The notes beneath the pieces were generated by a model. It saw only the letters and a program-made list of their open reading frames with translations, did no database searches and had not been told where the DNA came from. This document shows positions 25,094-32,133 of a stretch of 35,787 bases of DNA, piece after piece. This DNA comes from Ignavibacteriales bacterium (GTDB lineage Bacteria > Bacteroidota > Ignavibacteria > Ignavibacteriales > Melioribacteraceae), in the NCBI GenBank assembly GCA_021740915.1, contig JAIOYW010000026.1, forward strand, positions 1 to 35,787, in the 5' to 3' direction. Positions within the stretch are counted from its first letter, which is position 1, and the number at the start of each line of letters is the position of its first letter. Made by a program: the position numbers and the translations under genes.

Positions 25094-25482
25094 TATTTCT
25101 CGATTCCACGGTTCTTATAGATTACTTCAATGGTGCAGAAAATTGGCAAGTTGAAAAATTAGATTTATTACTCGGTAAAGAAATCGTTGTTCTTGGGGAT
25201 TACGTTCTAACTGAGGTTCTTCAAGGCTTTAAGAGTGATAAGGATTTCCAAAAAGCTTCCACAATTCTAAAAGCCTTTCCATGCCTTCCTATTTGTGGCG
25301 AAGAAATCGCAATTAAAAGCGCAAAGAATTATCGATATCTGAGAAAAAAAGGGATTACTATTCGGAAAACAATAGATGTTATAATCGCTACTTTCTGTAT
25401 TGAAAACAGTTTAGTGTTGCTCCATAACGATAAAGATTTTGATCCTTTTGTAGAATATTTGAACTTGAAAACAGTCGAATAA
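25090..25482 (+). CDS. vapC: VapC toxin, PIN-domain ribonuclease
   Basis: A 130-aa PIN nuclease, typically cutting tRNA or rRNA. The acidic active site is complete: D5 in IFLDSTVLIDYF, E42 in LTEVLQG, D96 in IRKTIDVIIA and D114 in HNDKDFDPF. It is translationally coupled to vapB. The two genes and their attC (25491-25660) form one cassette that starts at GTTATATGC (24818). Confidence 0.94.
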   Translation: MIFLDSTVLIDYFNGAENWQVEKLDLLLGKEIVVLGDYVLTEVLQGFKSDKDFQKASTILKAFPCLPICGEEIAIKSAKNYRYLRKKGITIRKTIDVIIATFCIENSLVLLHNDKDFDPFVEYLNLKTVE

Positions 25483-25490
25483 TAAAAGAT

Positions 25491-25660
25491 GCATTTAACC
25501 AGCATTTCCACCCACCCGCCATTCCTGCCGGCAGGTTGGCGGCTCGGCTTGGTTTTGTTTTTATGAAGTTGAGAAGTCATTAAATAACATTATCAATAAA
25601 TCGTAGCATGTGACAGCGGAAACCATTTGGCATTCGCTTAAACACGCCACCGTTATTTTT
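25491..25660 (+). repeat. attC site of the vapBC cassette
   Basis: It opens GCATTTAAC (25491-25499), one mismatch from the reverse complement of the cassette start GTTATATGC. It closes at GTTATTTTT (25652-25660) after AACACGCCACC. It contains CCTGCCGGCAGG and the long block CTCGGCTTGGTTTTGTTTTTATGAAG, almost identical in the next attC (26318-26490). Confidence 0.65.
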
Positions 25661-25698
25661 ACTAAATTATTTCGTTATAAAACTAATTGGATAATATT

Positions 25699-26298
25699 AT
25701 GAGTAAAAAAATAACCGAAGTATATCAATTCAAAATTACGTTAACCGGTTCAAAACCCTCAATTTGGAGAAGGATATTAGTCCCTTCTAATTATTCGTTT
25801 TGGGATTTACATGTTGCTATCCAGGATTCTATGGGCTGGCTTGATTGCCACCTTCATTCATTTTCAATAAAAGACCCAATAACAAAAATTGAAGTTGAGA
25901 TTGGAATCCCTAATGAAGAATACGACGCATTTGGTAGAAATATTTTAGCCGACCATAAAATCAAAATATCAAAGTATTTTAATGAGAGTAATCTTAGTGC
26001 AAGATACGAGTATGATTTTGGGGATTCGTGGATACACACAGTCAAGTTTGAGAAAATCTTACAAGCAGCAGTTGATGAGAAATATCCGAAATGTATTGCG
26101 GGGCAACTCGCTTGTCCCCCGGAAGATTGTGGCGGAATTGGTGGTTACTACAATTTATTATCTGTTCTGAGTGGTCCCAAAAATGAAGAATACAATGAAA
26201 TGATTGAATGGTTAGGTGGAGAGTTTAATCCAGAAATATTTGATCCTAAATCTGTTTCGTTTGATAACCCAAAAGAAAGATTTAAACTGATGAATTAA
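25699..26298 (+). CDS. pRiA4b ORF-3-like protein
   Basis: A 199-aa protein of the plasmid pRiA4b ORF-3 family (PF07929-like). Recognisable family blocks are YQFKITLTGSKPSIWRRILVPSNYSFWDLHVAIQDSMGW, YEYDFGDSWIHTVKFEKIL (about 100-118), CPPEDCGGIGGYYNLL and FNPEIFDPKSV at the C-terminus. The family is widespread on plasmids and mobile regions and has no established biochemical role. ATG 25699 is preferred to the in-frame TTG 25687. It is the sole gene of its cassette (25652-26482). Confidence 0.88.
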   Translation: MSKKITEVYQFKITLTGSKPSIWRRILVPSNYSFWDLHVAIQDSMGWLDCHLHSFSIKDPITKIEVEIGIPNEEYDAFGRNILADHKIKISKYFNESNLSARYEYDFGDSWIHTVKFEKILQAAVDEKYPKCIAGQLACPPEDCGGIGGYYNLLSVLSGPKNEEYNEMIEWLGGEFNPEIFDPKSVSFDNPKERFKLMN

Positions 26299-26317
26299 GA
26301 TTAAGTATTAAGAAAAG

Positions 26318-26490
26318 TTTTATCACCAGCATTTCAACCCGCCGCCGGTACTGCTTGCTGGCAGGTTTGCAGTTCGGCTTGGTTTTGTTTTTATGAAGTT
26401 GGAAAATAGTTAACTAGCATAATCAGTAAAACTTAATATTTGGCGGCAGTATCATTCAGGTATTCGCATAAACACAACGTCGTTAGTTGC
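26318..26490 (+). repeat. attC site of the pRiA4b-like cassette
   Basis: It begins at a degenerate TTTTATCAC, continues CCAGCATTTCAACCCGCCGCC (shared with 25491 and 30252) and has CTGCTTGCTGGCAG as the tip. The shared CGGCTTGGTTTTGTTTTTATGAAG block follows. It ends ACAACGTC-GTTAGTTGC (26482-26490). The opening box is weak, so activity is uncertain. Confidence 0.55.
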
Positions 26491-26597
26491 TTCATTTTTC
26501 AAATTTCAACATGTTCTCTAATTATCCAGGTAAAATTTGATTGCGATGAATAGTAAAGATACCTATATTATACAATAAATTAAGGATAATTTTCATA

Positions 26598-27125
26598 ATG
26601 GTCTCAAAGAAAACCATTGAGCAAATTTTTATAGTTGATAGACTTAGTAACTCAATCGTAAACACAATATCCGGTGATAGTTTTCAAACAGAAATTTCTG
26701 TTTTAACAAAAGCAGATATGAGAAATATTACTAAAAGTAAGGATTGGAATTTTAATTGGAAAGAAGAATTTAACGATGATACAAAAGAAGTATATAAGCT
26801 AACTATCGTGAATAATCCTTTAGTTATACAGGGTTTGCTAAGCATTACAGTTGAAAGAGACCATATCCTTATGAATTTATTGGAGAGCTCTCCTTTTAAC
26901 ATAGGAAAGAATAAATTATACGAAGGAGTAGCAGGCAATTTAGTAGCTTATGCCTGTAAAGTATCTTTTCAAAAAGGTTACGAAGGATATGTTACATTTA
27001 CAGCAAAAACACAACTTCTTGAGCATTATAAAACTACTTTAGGCGCATATCCAATTAGTAATCAGAGAATGATTATTGACACGAAATCAGCAAGAATTTT
27101 AGTAAATAAATATTTTAGGACATAA
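26598..27125 (+). CDS. GNAT-like protein of unknown substrate
   Basis: A 175-aa protein with a GNAT-type order of elements: an N-terminal strand-helix part (IEQIFIVDRLSNSIVNTISGDSF), the central strands VYKLTIVNN..VIQGLLSITVERDHILMNLLES (about 75-105), then YEGVAGNLVAYACKVSFQKGYEGYVTFTAKTQLLEHYKTTLGA, which resembles the acetyl-CoA pyrophosphate loop-helix and the last strands. The Q/RxxGxG motif is weak, so I call the fold, not the activity. Two bases after its stop comes a 54-codon gene, and the two fill one cassette. In this context the pair could be an uncharacterised toxin-antitoxin or modifier unit. Confidence 0.6.
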   Translation: MVSKKTIEQIFIVDRLSNSIVNTISGDSFQTEISVLTKADMRNITKSKDWNFNWKEEFNDDTKEVYKLTIVNNPLVIQGLLSITVERDHILMNLLESSPFNIGKNKLYEGVAGNLVAYACKVSFQKGYEGYVTFTAKTQLLEHYKTTLGAYPISNQRMIIDTKSARILVNKYFRT

Positions 27126-27127
27126 AA

Positions 27128-27292
27128 ATGGGGCATATAAAAGAACCAGATGGAGTGGATTTTATTATTGAAAGTCCACCGTTAACTGATAAAGAAAGAG
27201 AAAAAATTAGCGAATTTATCAGAAAGCAAAAGATCAAAGCGAAAAATAGAAAAATAAAAAGCACTCAGAGAAGGAAAGATAAAGTAATTTAA
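27128..27292 (+). CDS. Small basic protein partnered with the GNAT-like gene
   Basis: A 54-aa frame starting MGHIKEPDGVDFIIESPPLT and ending in a lysine/arginine-rich tail (KAKNRKIKSTQRRKDKVI). It starts two bases after the upstream stop, so it is co-translated. The ordered N-terminus plus basic tail, and the constant pairing expected for a cassette, argue for a real gene. I believe similar small proteins follow homologues of the upstream gene elsewhere, but I cannot check that here. The function is unknown; a protein- or nucleic-acid-binding partner is one possibility. Confidence 0.65.
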   Translation: MGHIKEPDGVDFIIESPPLTDKEREKISEFIRKQKIKAKNRKIKSTQRRKDKVI

Positions 27293-27333
27293 TTTCTATT
27301 AATTTAATAGAGATCAAATTATTAAGTCCGGAT

Positions 27334-27452
27334 GCTACTAACCGGCTTTTCCACCCGTCCGCCGTTCCTGCTTCCGTCAGGCAGGTTCGTTTTTGTTATT
27401 CGAGCGGCATCGTTGTTTGGGTGCGCCGGTTAGCAGCAACGCCGTTTGGTGG
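27334..27452 (+). repeat. attC site of the GNAT-like cassette
   Basis: It opens GCTACTAAC (27334-27342), one mismatch from the reverse complement of the cassette start GTTAGTTGC. CTAACCGGC near the left pairs perfectly with GCCGGTTAG near the right, CCTGCTTCCGTCAGGCAGG makes the tip, and it closes GCAACGCC-GTTTGGTGG. Confidence 0.75.
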
Positions 27453-27598
27453 AACATAAGGTCAGGGCAATTTGTTTATATTTGAAAAGCAAAAAAAATC
27501 GATAATTAATTGTGGATTTTGCTAAAAAATTACTAATTTTCAACATAAGTTGGTGGTTTAGTTGCAACGCCGTACATATCAAAAGAAAGACAATTATT
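27453..27598 (+). repeat. Attached attC-like 3' tail, no gene
   Basis: GTTGGTGGTTTAGTTGCAAC (from 27548) followed by GCC-GTACATATC repeats the end of an attC about 130 bases after a complete one, with no gene between. It is probably the remnant of a deleted cassette. The long ORF starting at 27512 reads through it, so its first 29 codons are not believed. Confidence 0.45.
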
Positions 27599-27868
27599 AT
27601 GAGCTACTTCTTAGAAACTTCGTTTTATCCTGAAAATATTTCTTTGGATGATGAGTTATTTGATTTTAACAAAACTCTGGATCCAAAGGGAATTAAAAAT
27701 GCCGCTCTTTATCTTACAAACTCATTTAAACAAGGTGAAATTTCAGAAGAAGTATTTCAGAAACTTATTGAAACTTTATTAGCTTTTTATATTGAACAGA
27801 GATTCGAGCAAAAATTATTTGGTAAAAAAAATAATTTTATAACACATTTTTTGTCTCTCCAAGGATAA
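27599..27868 (+). CDS. Small hypothetical cassette protein
   Basis: An 89-aa protein starting MSYFLETSFYPENISLDDEL. It looks helical (IKNAALYLTNSFKQGEISEEVFQKLIETLLAFYIEQRFEQ), with no known domain. ATG 27599 is taken because the upstream extension is attC sequence. It sits six bases before the membrane protein gene, so the two probably work together. An antitoxin-like or regulatory partner is possible, but nothing in the sequence proves it. Confidence 0.55.
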   Translation: MSYFLETSFYPENISLDDELFDFNKTLDPKGIKNAALYLTNSFKQGEISEEVFQKLIETLLAFYIEQRFEQKLFGKKNNFITHFLSLQG

Positions 27869-27874
27869 ATATTA

Positions 27875-28363
27875 ATGGATGACAGTAAGAAAGATATTAG
27901 TAAACCTGAAACAGTAAATAAAGGCACTTCTGAAAAAGACGTTACAGAACCCAATTCTTTAGTAGAGAAAAGAAAAGAAGAAGTTGACAATGCTGCCGTA
28001 GAAGAAGCTATGAAAGATATGCCGCCAGAAGTAAGAAAATCTTTTAGAATGGCTATGATGCAATCCTCTTCTATTGGTAGAGTAACTCATCCATTATTTG
28101 AAAAATTTAATGAAAAACATATTGATAAATTTTTAGACTACTCGCAAAGAGATGATGATAACATCTATAAACTAAAAAGTTCTAACCGTTGGTTTTATCT
28201 ATTATATACATTAATCGCACTAGGTTTTATCATTTTTCTTATTACATTCCTTCTGCCTCTTGATAAAGAAATGTTTACCGAAATATTAAAACTTACGGTT
28301 ACATTTGCGGGTGGTGTTGGAAGTGGTTATGGTATTAAATCAGTAATTGATAAAAGAAATTAA
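27875..28363 (+). CDS. Predicted two-helix membrane protein of unknown function
   Basis: A 162-aa protein. A charged, soluble N-terminus (SKKDISKPETVNKGTSEKDV...) is followed by a helical block (about 45-100, MKDMPPEVRKSFRMAMMQSSS). Two membrane segments come next: WFYLLYTLIALGFIIFLITF (about 106-125) and ILKLTVTFAGGVGSGYG (about 137-153), ending in a short basic tail. The layout resembles DUF2335-type phage/plasmid membrane proteins, but the match is loose. With the preceding small gene it forms a cassette running from GTTTGGTGG (27444) to the attC at 28369. A membrane effector paired with a cytosolic control protein is one reading. Confidence 0.6.
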   Translation: MDDSKKDISKPETVNKGTSEKDVTEPNSLVEKRKEEVDNAAVEEAMKDMPPEVRKSFRMAMMQSSSIGRVTHPLFEKFNEKHIDKFLDYSQRDDDNIYKLKSSNRWFYLLYTLIALGFIIFLITFLLPLDKEMFTEILKLTVTFAGGVGSGYGIKSVIDKRN

Positions 28364-28368
28364 GATTC

Positions 28369-28543
28369 CCACCTAAAAAGCCGCTCAACTGGGCAGCGTT
28401 TTCAATGGAACGTTATTTATTTAATAAATATAGTTCTCAATCACGAATCACATTTTCAATTATTGCTGTTTAATAAATTGTTTTTGTTATTAATTGGCAT
28501 CGTTGTTTGGGTGCGCCGGTTATTGGCAACACCGTATTTAAGC
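28369..28543 (+). repeat. attC site of the membrane-protein cassette
   Basis: It opens CCACCTAAA (28369-28377), two mismatches from the reverse complement of the cassette start GTTTGGTGG. It holds the TTGGCATCGTTGTTTGGGTG and CGCCGGTTA blocks almost identical to the attC at 27334, and closes GGCAACACC-GTATTTAAGC (28534-28543). Confidence 0.6.
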
Positions 28544-28551
28544 TTAAAAAT

Positions 28552-29460
28552 ATGAAGAGAAATATTTTAATTGCATCTTTAATCTTTTTATTCGGTTCTT
28601 GTTCATATAATGAATTTGAAGTATTTACCCATACCGATTCGAATGGATTTACAAATTATTATTTGTTCAAGCGAAGCGGGAAAAATTCAATAAATGAGGA
28701 TTTGATAATTTATTTAGATGGTGCTTCATTTATTTCTACCTTAGGAATAAAAGGTTCCATATTTCCCTGGAAATCGTTTTCATTGGCTTATAAGTTGCAA
28801 AAGGATCTTCCGATAAAATTTGATCTACTTGTACCTGATAAAATGAACATAAATACCGGTGAAGATTTTTCTGAAGATTCGATAAAATTAAGTTATACTA
28901 CCTTGAAATGCAGAGTTAATTCAGCTGTGTCTTCGATTGATCAGTTTTTAGTCAATCATAAATATAAAAGCATTTATCTGATCGGATTTTCCGAAGGTGG
29001 AATGATCTTACCAAAGGTATATAATGATTTGAATAGTAAAGCGAGTATCTCAAAAATAGTAAATCTTTCCGGTGGCGGTCATTCATATTATACTTTAATA
29101 AAAAACTATTATAAAGAAAGAGGCCTGGATACACTCAAAGTTGATTCTGTTTATACTGATATTCTTAATAATTCGAACTCATTATCAAACTTTTATATGG
29201 GTCATCCTTACAAACAATGGTCAGATTTTATGAAATTTGAGCCGTCAGTTGAATATAAGAATATTGATATTCCTATTTTAATTTTGCAAGGGTCAAATGA
29301 CGAAAACTTACCTGTTGCCAGTTCATTGTATCTAAAAAACTATCTCGATGCTTTTGGGAATAAGGATGTTACTTATATTGAATTAGAAAATATGGATCAT
29401 AGTTATAGTAATGATTTTCAAAATGTAATTACAATTATTATCGATTGGTTAAGTAAATAA
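28552..29460 (+). CDS. Alpha/beta-hydrolase lipoprotein
   Basis: A 302-aa serine hydrolase. ATG 28552 is used because it begins a lipoprotein signal (MKRNILIASLIFLFGSC, lipobox FGSC); the longer TTG frame reads attC sequence. The alpha/beta-hydrolase triad is visible: the nucleophile elbow GFSEGG (Ser about 144), LQGSNDENLPV (Asp about 260) and MDHSYSND (His about 284). An oxyanion region lies at DLIIYLDGASF. It would act on an ester or peptide at the cell envelope; the substrate is unknown. A secreted lipoprotein is unusual cargo in an array otherwise rich in toxin-antitoxin genes, though signal-peptide genes do occur in cassettes. Confidence 0.8.
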   Translation: MKRNILIASLIFLFGSCSYNEFEVFTHTDSNGFTNYYLFKRSGKNSINEDLIIYLDGASFISTLGIKGSIFPWKSFSLAYKLQKDLPIKFDLLVPDKMNINTGEDFSEDSIKLSYTTLKCRVNSAVSSIDQFLVNHKYKSIYLIGFSEGGMILPKVYNDLNSKASISKIVNLSGGGHSYYTLIKNYYKERGLDTLKVDSVYTDILNNSNSLSNFYMGHPYKQWSDFMKFEPSVEYKNIDIPILILQGSNDENLPVASSLYLKNYLDAFGNKDVTYIELENMDHSYSNDFQNVITIIIDWLSK

Positions 29461-29463
29461 TAA

Positions 29464-29590
29464 GCTTTCTAACGAGCCATCAACTCGACTGCCTTTTCAC
29501 ACATGGCAGTTTGCTAAATTTTTGACTTTGTCGTTTTAATCTGCATTGCTGTTATAGGAGGCGGGTGAAAGGCCACACCGTTATGTTGCC
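29464..29590 (+). repeat. attC site of the lipoprotein cassette
   Basis: It opens GCTTTCTAAC (29464-29473), a partial reverse complement of the cassette start GTATTTAAGC. It contains TGCC...GGCA pairing, CTGCATTGCTGTTATAGGAGGCGG (shared with the right half of 18002-18191), and closes CCACACC-GTTATGTTGCC. Confidence 0.65.
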
Positions 29591-29672
29591 AAGTAAAAAT
29601 GCCGAAAAAAAAAGAATTGATTATTTGGGTAAAAGTGATTACATTGTGCATACGTTTTAAGAAAGGGAAAAC

Positions 29673-29930
29673 ATGAAAACAAAAATAGTAAAAATAGGTA
29701 ATTCCAGAGGTGTAAGAATACCAAAATCTTTTATCGATGAAAGTGGCCTTAAAAATGATGTCGAACTTGAAGTTACGGATGGTAAAATAATAATAAAGCC
29801 AATTTCTAAACCCAGAGAATCTTGGGATTCTAAATTTCATAAGATGTCTCAAAATAATGACGATATCTTGTTGGATTCTCAAGAACTAAATAGTCAATCA
29901 TCATGGGATAAAGAAGAGTGGGAATGGTAA
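29673..29930 (+). CDS. mazE: MazE-type antitoxin (AbrB/SpoVT fold)
   Basis: An 85-aa antitoxin. The N-terminal swapped-hairpin DNA-binding domain reads MKTKIVKIGNSRGVRIPKSF (about 1-20) and LELEV-type strands to IIIKPIS. The C-terminal half is acidic and Trp-rich (SSWDKEEWEW), the disordered toxin-binding tail. GAAAGGGAAAAC lies before the ATG. It would block MazF and repress the operon. The stop TAA is followed directly by the mazF ATG. Confidence 0.93.
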   Translation: MKTKIVKIGNSRGVRIPKSFIDESGLKNDVELEVTDGKIIIKPISKPRESWDSKFHKMSQNNDDILLDSQELNSQSSWDKEEWEW

Positions 29931-30251
29931 ATGATTTCTCGTTTTGAAGTGTATTACGTGGATTTAGATCCGACTATTGGTAGTGAAATTAAAAAAACAC
30001 GACCTTGTGTAATTATTTCACCCAACGAAATGAATCATAATATTTCCACTATTATAATTGCTCCATTAACGTCCAGGTTAAGAAACTACCCCACTCGAGT
30101 GCCTTGTAAAGTTGAAGGAAAGCAAGGTCAAATCGTATTAGATCAAATCAGAACAATAGACAAATCAAGGCTTATAAAAAAGATAGATACTTTGAATAAA
30201 AATACACAGAAAAAAGTTTTAAACGTTTTATCAGAATTGTTTTCTGAATAG
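29931..30251 (+). CDS. mazF: MazF/PemK-family mRNA interferase toxin
   Basis: A 106-aa endoribonuclease that would cut mRNA at short motifs. The opening RFEVYYVDLDPTIGSEIKKTRPCVIISPNEMN is the family signature, with the catalytic Arg in KKTRPC (R24). IIAPLTS supplies the conserved Thr region, and GQIVLDQIRTIDKSRL closes the core. It starts at the base after the mazE stop. The opening box of its attC, GGCAACATAAC, begins at the base after its own stop codon and is the exact reverse complement of the cassette start. Confidence 0.95.
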   Translation: MISRFEVYYVDLDPTIGSEIKKTRPCVIISPNEMNHNISTIIIAPLTSRLRNYPTRVPCKVEGKQGQIVLDQIRTIDKSRLIKKIDTLNKNTQKKVLNVLSELFSE

Positions 30252-30470
30252 GCAACATAACCAGCATTTCAACCCGCCGCCATTCCTGCCTGTTGCAGGT
30301 TTGCTTTTGGTATTCCCCCAAGTCAGGCCCAAATCTCAAAATGCCAAAAGAGCTGCCAAGCCAACGCACAACAGAAGAGATACTAAATAAATGCAAACCC
30401 GGTTCCCGCGGGCAAAGTTCGTAACAGGTGATAGGTTCGCGGCCACGCAATACCGAACGACGTATAGCCC
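30252..30470 (+). repeat. attC site of the mazEF cassette
   Basis: GGCAACATAAC (30252-30262) is the exact reverse complement of the cassette start at 29580-29590. It continues CCAGCATTTCAACCCGCCGCC (as at 26327) and CCTGCCTGTTGCAGG as tip. The 3' end is uncertain; GAACGAC-GTATAGCCC (30462-30470) is the best candidate, which would make the site unusually long. Confidence 0.6.
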
Positions 30471-30611
30471 CATCCGTGGCGGGGTATCTGACCGAACCAT
30501 TATCGTATATTATAGGCTCATATCGTATCGAAATTTTCGGATATTTATCGGATTAAAACGAATCATATCGTATCAAATTGAATTTTAAGTAATATAATTT
30601 TTCAGATAAAA

Positions 30612-30728
30612 ATCGAAAATGCCTAAATTTATTAAAAAGGCGGCTTTCTAAAGTGCCGAAGAACAAGCAAAAGAGGCTTAAGCAGTCTTACTCAATATGA
30701 TATTTCGCCCCGGGATCGCCCGATGAGC
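30612..30728 (+). pseudogene. Decayed small ORF, copy 1 of a repeat
   Basis: From ATG 30619 the frame reads MPKFIKKAAF, then a stop, then SAEEQAKEA and another stop. The same bases recur at 31793-31938 with a different set of lesions. A shared ancestor beginning MPKFIKKAASESA(E/D)EQA and containing LLRDRP fits both. The product is unknown. Confidence 0.5.
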
Positions 30729-30749
30729 AGCCCTCCATATAAAATGTGA

Positions 30750-30896
30750 TTTTGGGAAATCGTTTTGAAACTGCCCCGGAGATTTTTAAAACGAAAACGC
30801 GAGACTGTAAAACCGGATATCGTAATTGAAAAAATAAATGATCTATATCCTGATCTAAAAATAAATTCTACTGTTATATATTCGGAAATATCATAA
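30750..30896 (+). pseudogene. ORF remnant without a start codon
   Basis: A 48-codon open frame with protein-like character (FWEIVLKLPRRFLKRKRETV, then DIVIEKINDLYPDL and IYSEIS) begins right after a stop and has no initiation codon. It may be the C-terminal part of the gene whose start is the decayed ORF at 30619. It lies just before the attC at 30914. Confidence 0.35.
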
Positions 30897-30913
30897 GTTT
30901 AGTAAATGTAAGA

Positions 30914-31021
30914 GCAGCATAACAAACATTTGAACTTTGACAGCCCTGCTGATAACAATCCTTGCTTACGCAACGAACGCGCCGGCTTAACGGTCTGCTG
31001 GTTAAATGGGCGTTATACTGC
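30914..31021 (+). repeat. attC site behind the decayed cassette
   Basis: GCAGCATAAC (30914-30923) and GTTATACTGC (31012-31021) are near-perfect reverse complements (one mismatch), 108 bases in all. The spacer contains GCGCCGGCTTAACGG and closes AAATGGGC-GTT. It marks the left edge of the MntA-HepT cassette. Confidence 0.7.
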
Positions 31022-31063
31022 AAGTGGATTTGCAAAATACAATACATTAAAGTAGATTTAAGT

Positions 31064-31333
31064 ATGATTTCAAATGAAGATAAATATCGCTTAATTGAAT
31101 TAGCAAAGAAATATGATGTTTCAAAAATTTATTTGTTTGGTTCGAATCTTGAGAGTGAGAGAGAACCAAAGGATATTGATTTAGCTGTCGAAGGAATTGC
31201 AGATTCACTATTTTTTAAGTTTTATAGTGAGCTGATTTTTGCTCTATCTAAACCGGTAGATTTAATCGATATTAATAGAAATTCATTATTAAACACGATG
31301 ATAAAATCAGAAGGTATTTTAATTTATGGCTAG
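31064..31333 (+). CDS. mntA: MntA-type minimal nucleotidyltransferase antitoxin
   Basis: An 89-aa MNT-domain protein. The polymerase-beta signature GSNLESEREPKDIDLAV gives G26-S27 and D37-x-D39, with a third acidic residue in VDLIDI. In the MntA-HepT system the antitoxin adenylylates the HEPN toxin on its active-site tyrosine and so silences it. ATG 31064 fits the family length; the in-frame start at 30962 lies inside the attC. The gene overlaps hepT by eight bases. Confidence 0.9.
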   Translation: MISNEDKYRLIELAKKYDVSKIYLFGSNLESEREPKDIDLAVEGIADSLFFKFYSELIFALSKPVDLIDINRNSLLNTMIKSEGILIYG

Positions 31334-31742
31334 TTTAGCAGAGAAAATTCTTGTTGAATTAGAAAATATTGATAAGCTGTTTATTGAAATGCCGCCTCAC
31401 ATTAAGCTTCCCTATTTATCAACATTAGAATTAGCTGGTGTAGCTGCATTATTACATAATTTCTATAACGGGATTGAGAATATATTAAAACAGATCTTTA
31501 TAGCACAAGATATTCCATTGCCTGAAGGTCATTCCTGGCATAAAGAATTGATTGAAATATCTGTTAAAGAAAAAATTATTACTGAAAAATGTAAAAATTT
31601 ATTGGGGCAATATTTAGCTTTTCGCCACTTCTTTAGTCACGCCTATGCACTCGATTTGTATCCATATAAATTGGAACCATTAGTAGAGAATTCGCAAAAC
31701 CTTTATACATTATTTAAAAAAGAAATAAGTACTTTTTTATAG
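31326..31742 (+). CDS. hepT: HepT-type HEPN ribonuclease toxin
   Basis: A 138-aa all-helical HEPN protein. The active-site motif is AFRHFFSHAY, R100-x4-H105-x-Y107, the tyrosine being the residue that MntA modifies in characterised systems. It would cut tRNA or mRNA when unmodified. IENILKQIF and the long helices around it are typical of HepT. It is co-translated with mntA. No clear opening attC box is found after the stop. Confidence 0.9.
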   Translation: MASLAEKILVELENIDKLFIEMPPHIKLPYLSTLELAGVAALLHNFYNGIENILKQIFIAQDIPLPEGHSWHKELIEISVKEKIITEKCKNLLGQYLAFRHFFSHAYALDLYPYKLEPLVENSQNLYTLFKKEISTFL

Positions 31743-31792
31743 AACGTAAACCACGTATTACCAGAAATTCAAACCTTTTATGCTTCAGATGA

Positions 31793-31938
31793 ATATGGAA
31801 AATGCCTGAATTAAATTTATTAAAAAGGCGGCTTCCGAAAGTGCAGATGAACAAGCAATAGAAGGCTTAAACAGCCATACTCAATATAACATTTTGCTCC
31901 GGGATCGCCCGATCGCCTGCTTTGCATACTCAACGTAG
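31793..31938 (+). pseudogene. Decayed small ORF, copy 2 of a repeat
   Basis: It matches 30612-30728 over about 115 bases. After ATG-CCT a five-base insertion shifts the frame. From 31813 the frame reads KFIKKAASESADEQAIEGL and on through QYNILLRDRP to a TAG at 31936. It lacks a start codon and so is not expressible as it stands. It lies behind hepT where an attC would be expected. Confidence 0.5.
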
Positions 31939-32064
31939 TCCATATTATGACCAGAATGATAAAAGTTAAACATATTTAGAGGTATGCAAATTCTGGCCTT
32001 TTGTGAGTGTTTGTTTGATTCGGTTAAAAGAGCCGATTTAATTGTTAGCCCTCCGCAAAATAAA

Positions 32065-32093
32065 TTGACAGAGATATAAATTTGTTGTATATT
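32065..32093 (+). promoter_or_regulatory. Sigma-70-like promoter of the BrnT/BrnA-like pair
   Basis: TTGACA (32065-32070), a 17-base spacer, then TATATT (32088-32093), about 40 bases before the toxin start. It is the best-formed promoter in the array and gives this cassette its own transcription. GTTAGCCC just upstream (32044-32051) is the likely cassette boundary. Confidence 0.6.
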
Positions 32094-32115
32094 TTATGTG
32101 TGCCTATTAAGCAGA

Positions 32116-32127
32116 CAATAATTATTG
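32116..32127 (+). promoter_or_regulatory. Palindrome CAATAATTATTG before the toxin gene
   Basis: A perfect 12-base dyad six bases before ATG 32134 and just downstream of the -10 box. It is well placed for autorepression by the CopG-like antitoxin. Confidence 0.45.
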
Positions 32128-32133
32128 GTGATC

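Noticed and set aside
27512-27598. Extended N-terminus of the 89-aa cassette protein
   Set aside because: These 29 codons read through attC-like sequence (GTTGCAACGCC) and would be created by any insertion; ATG 27599 gives a plausible protein start.
29514-29882. 122-codon minus-strand ORF over mazE
   Set aside because: It is the antisense shadow of mazE and of an attC site.
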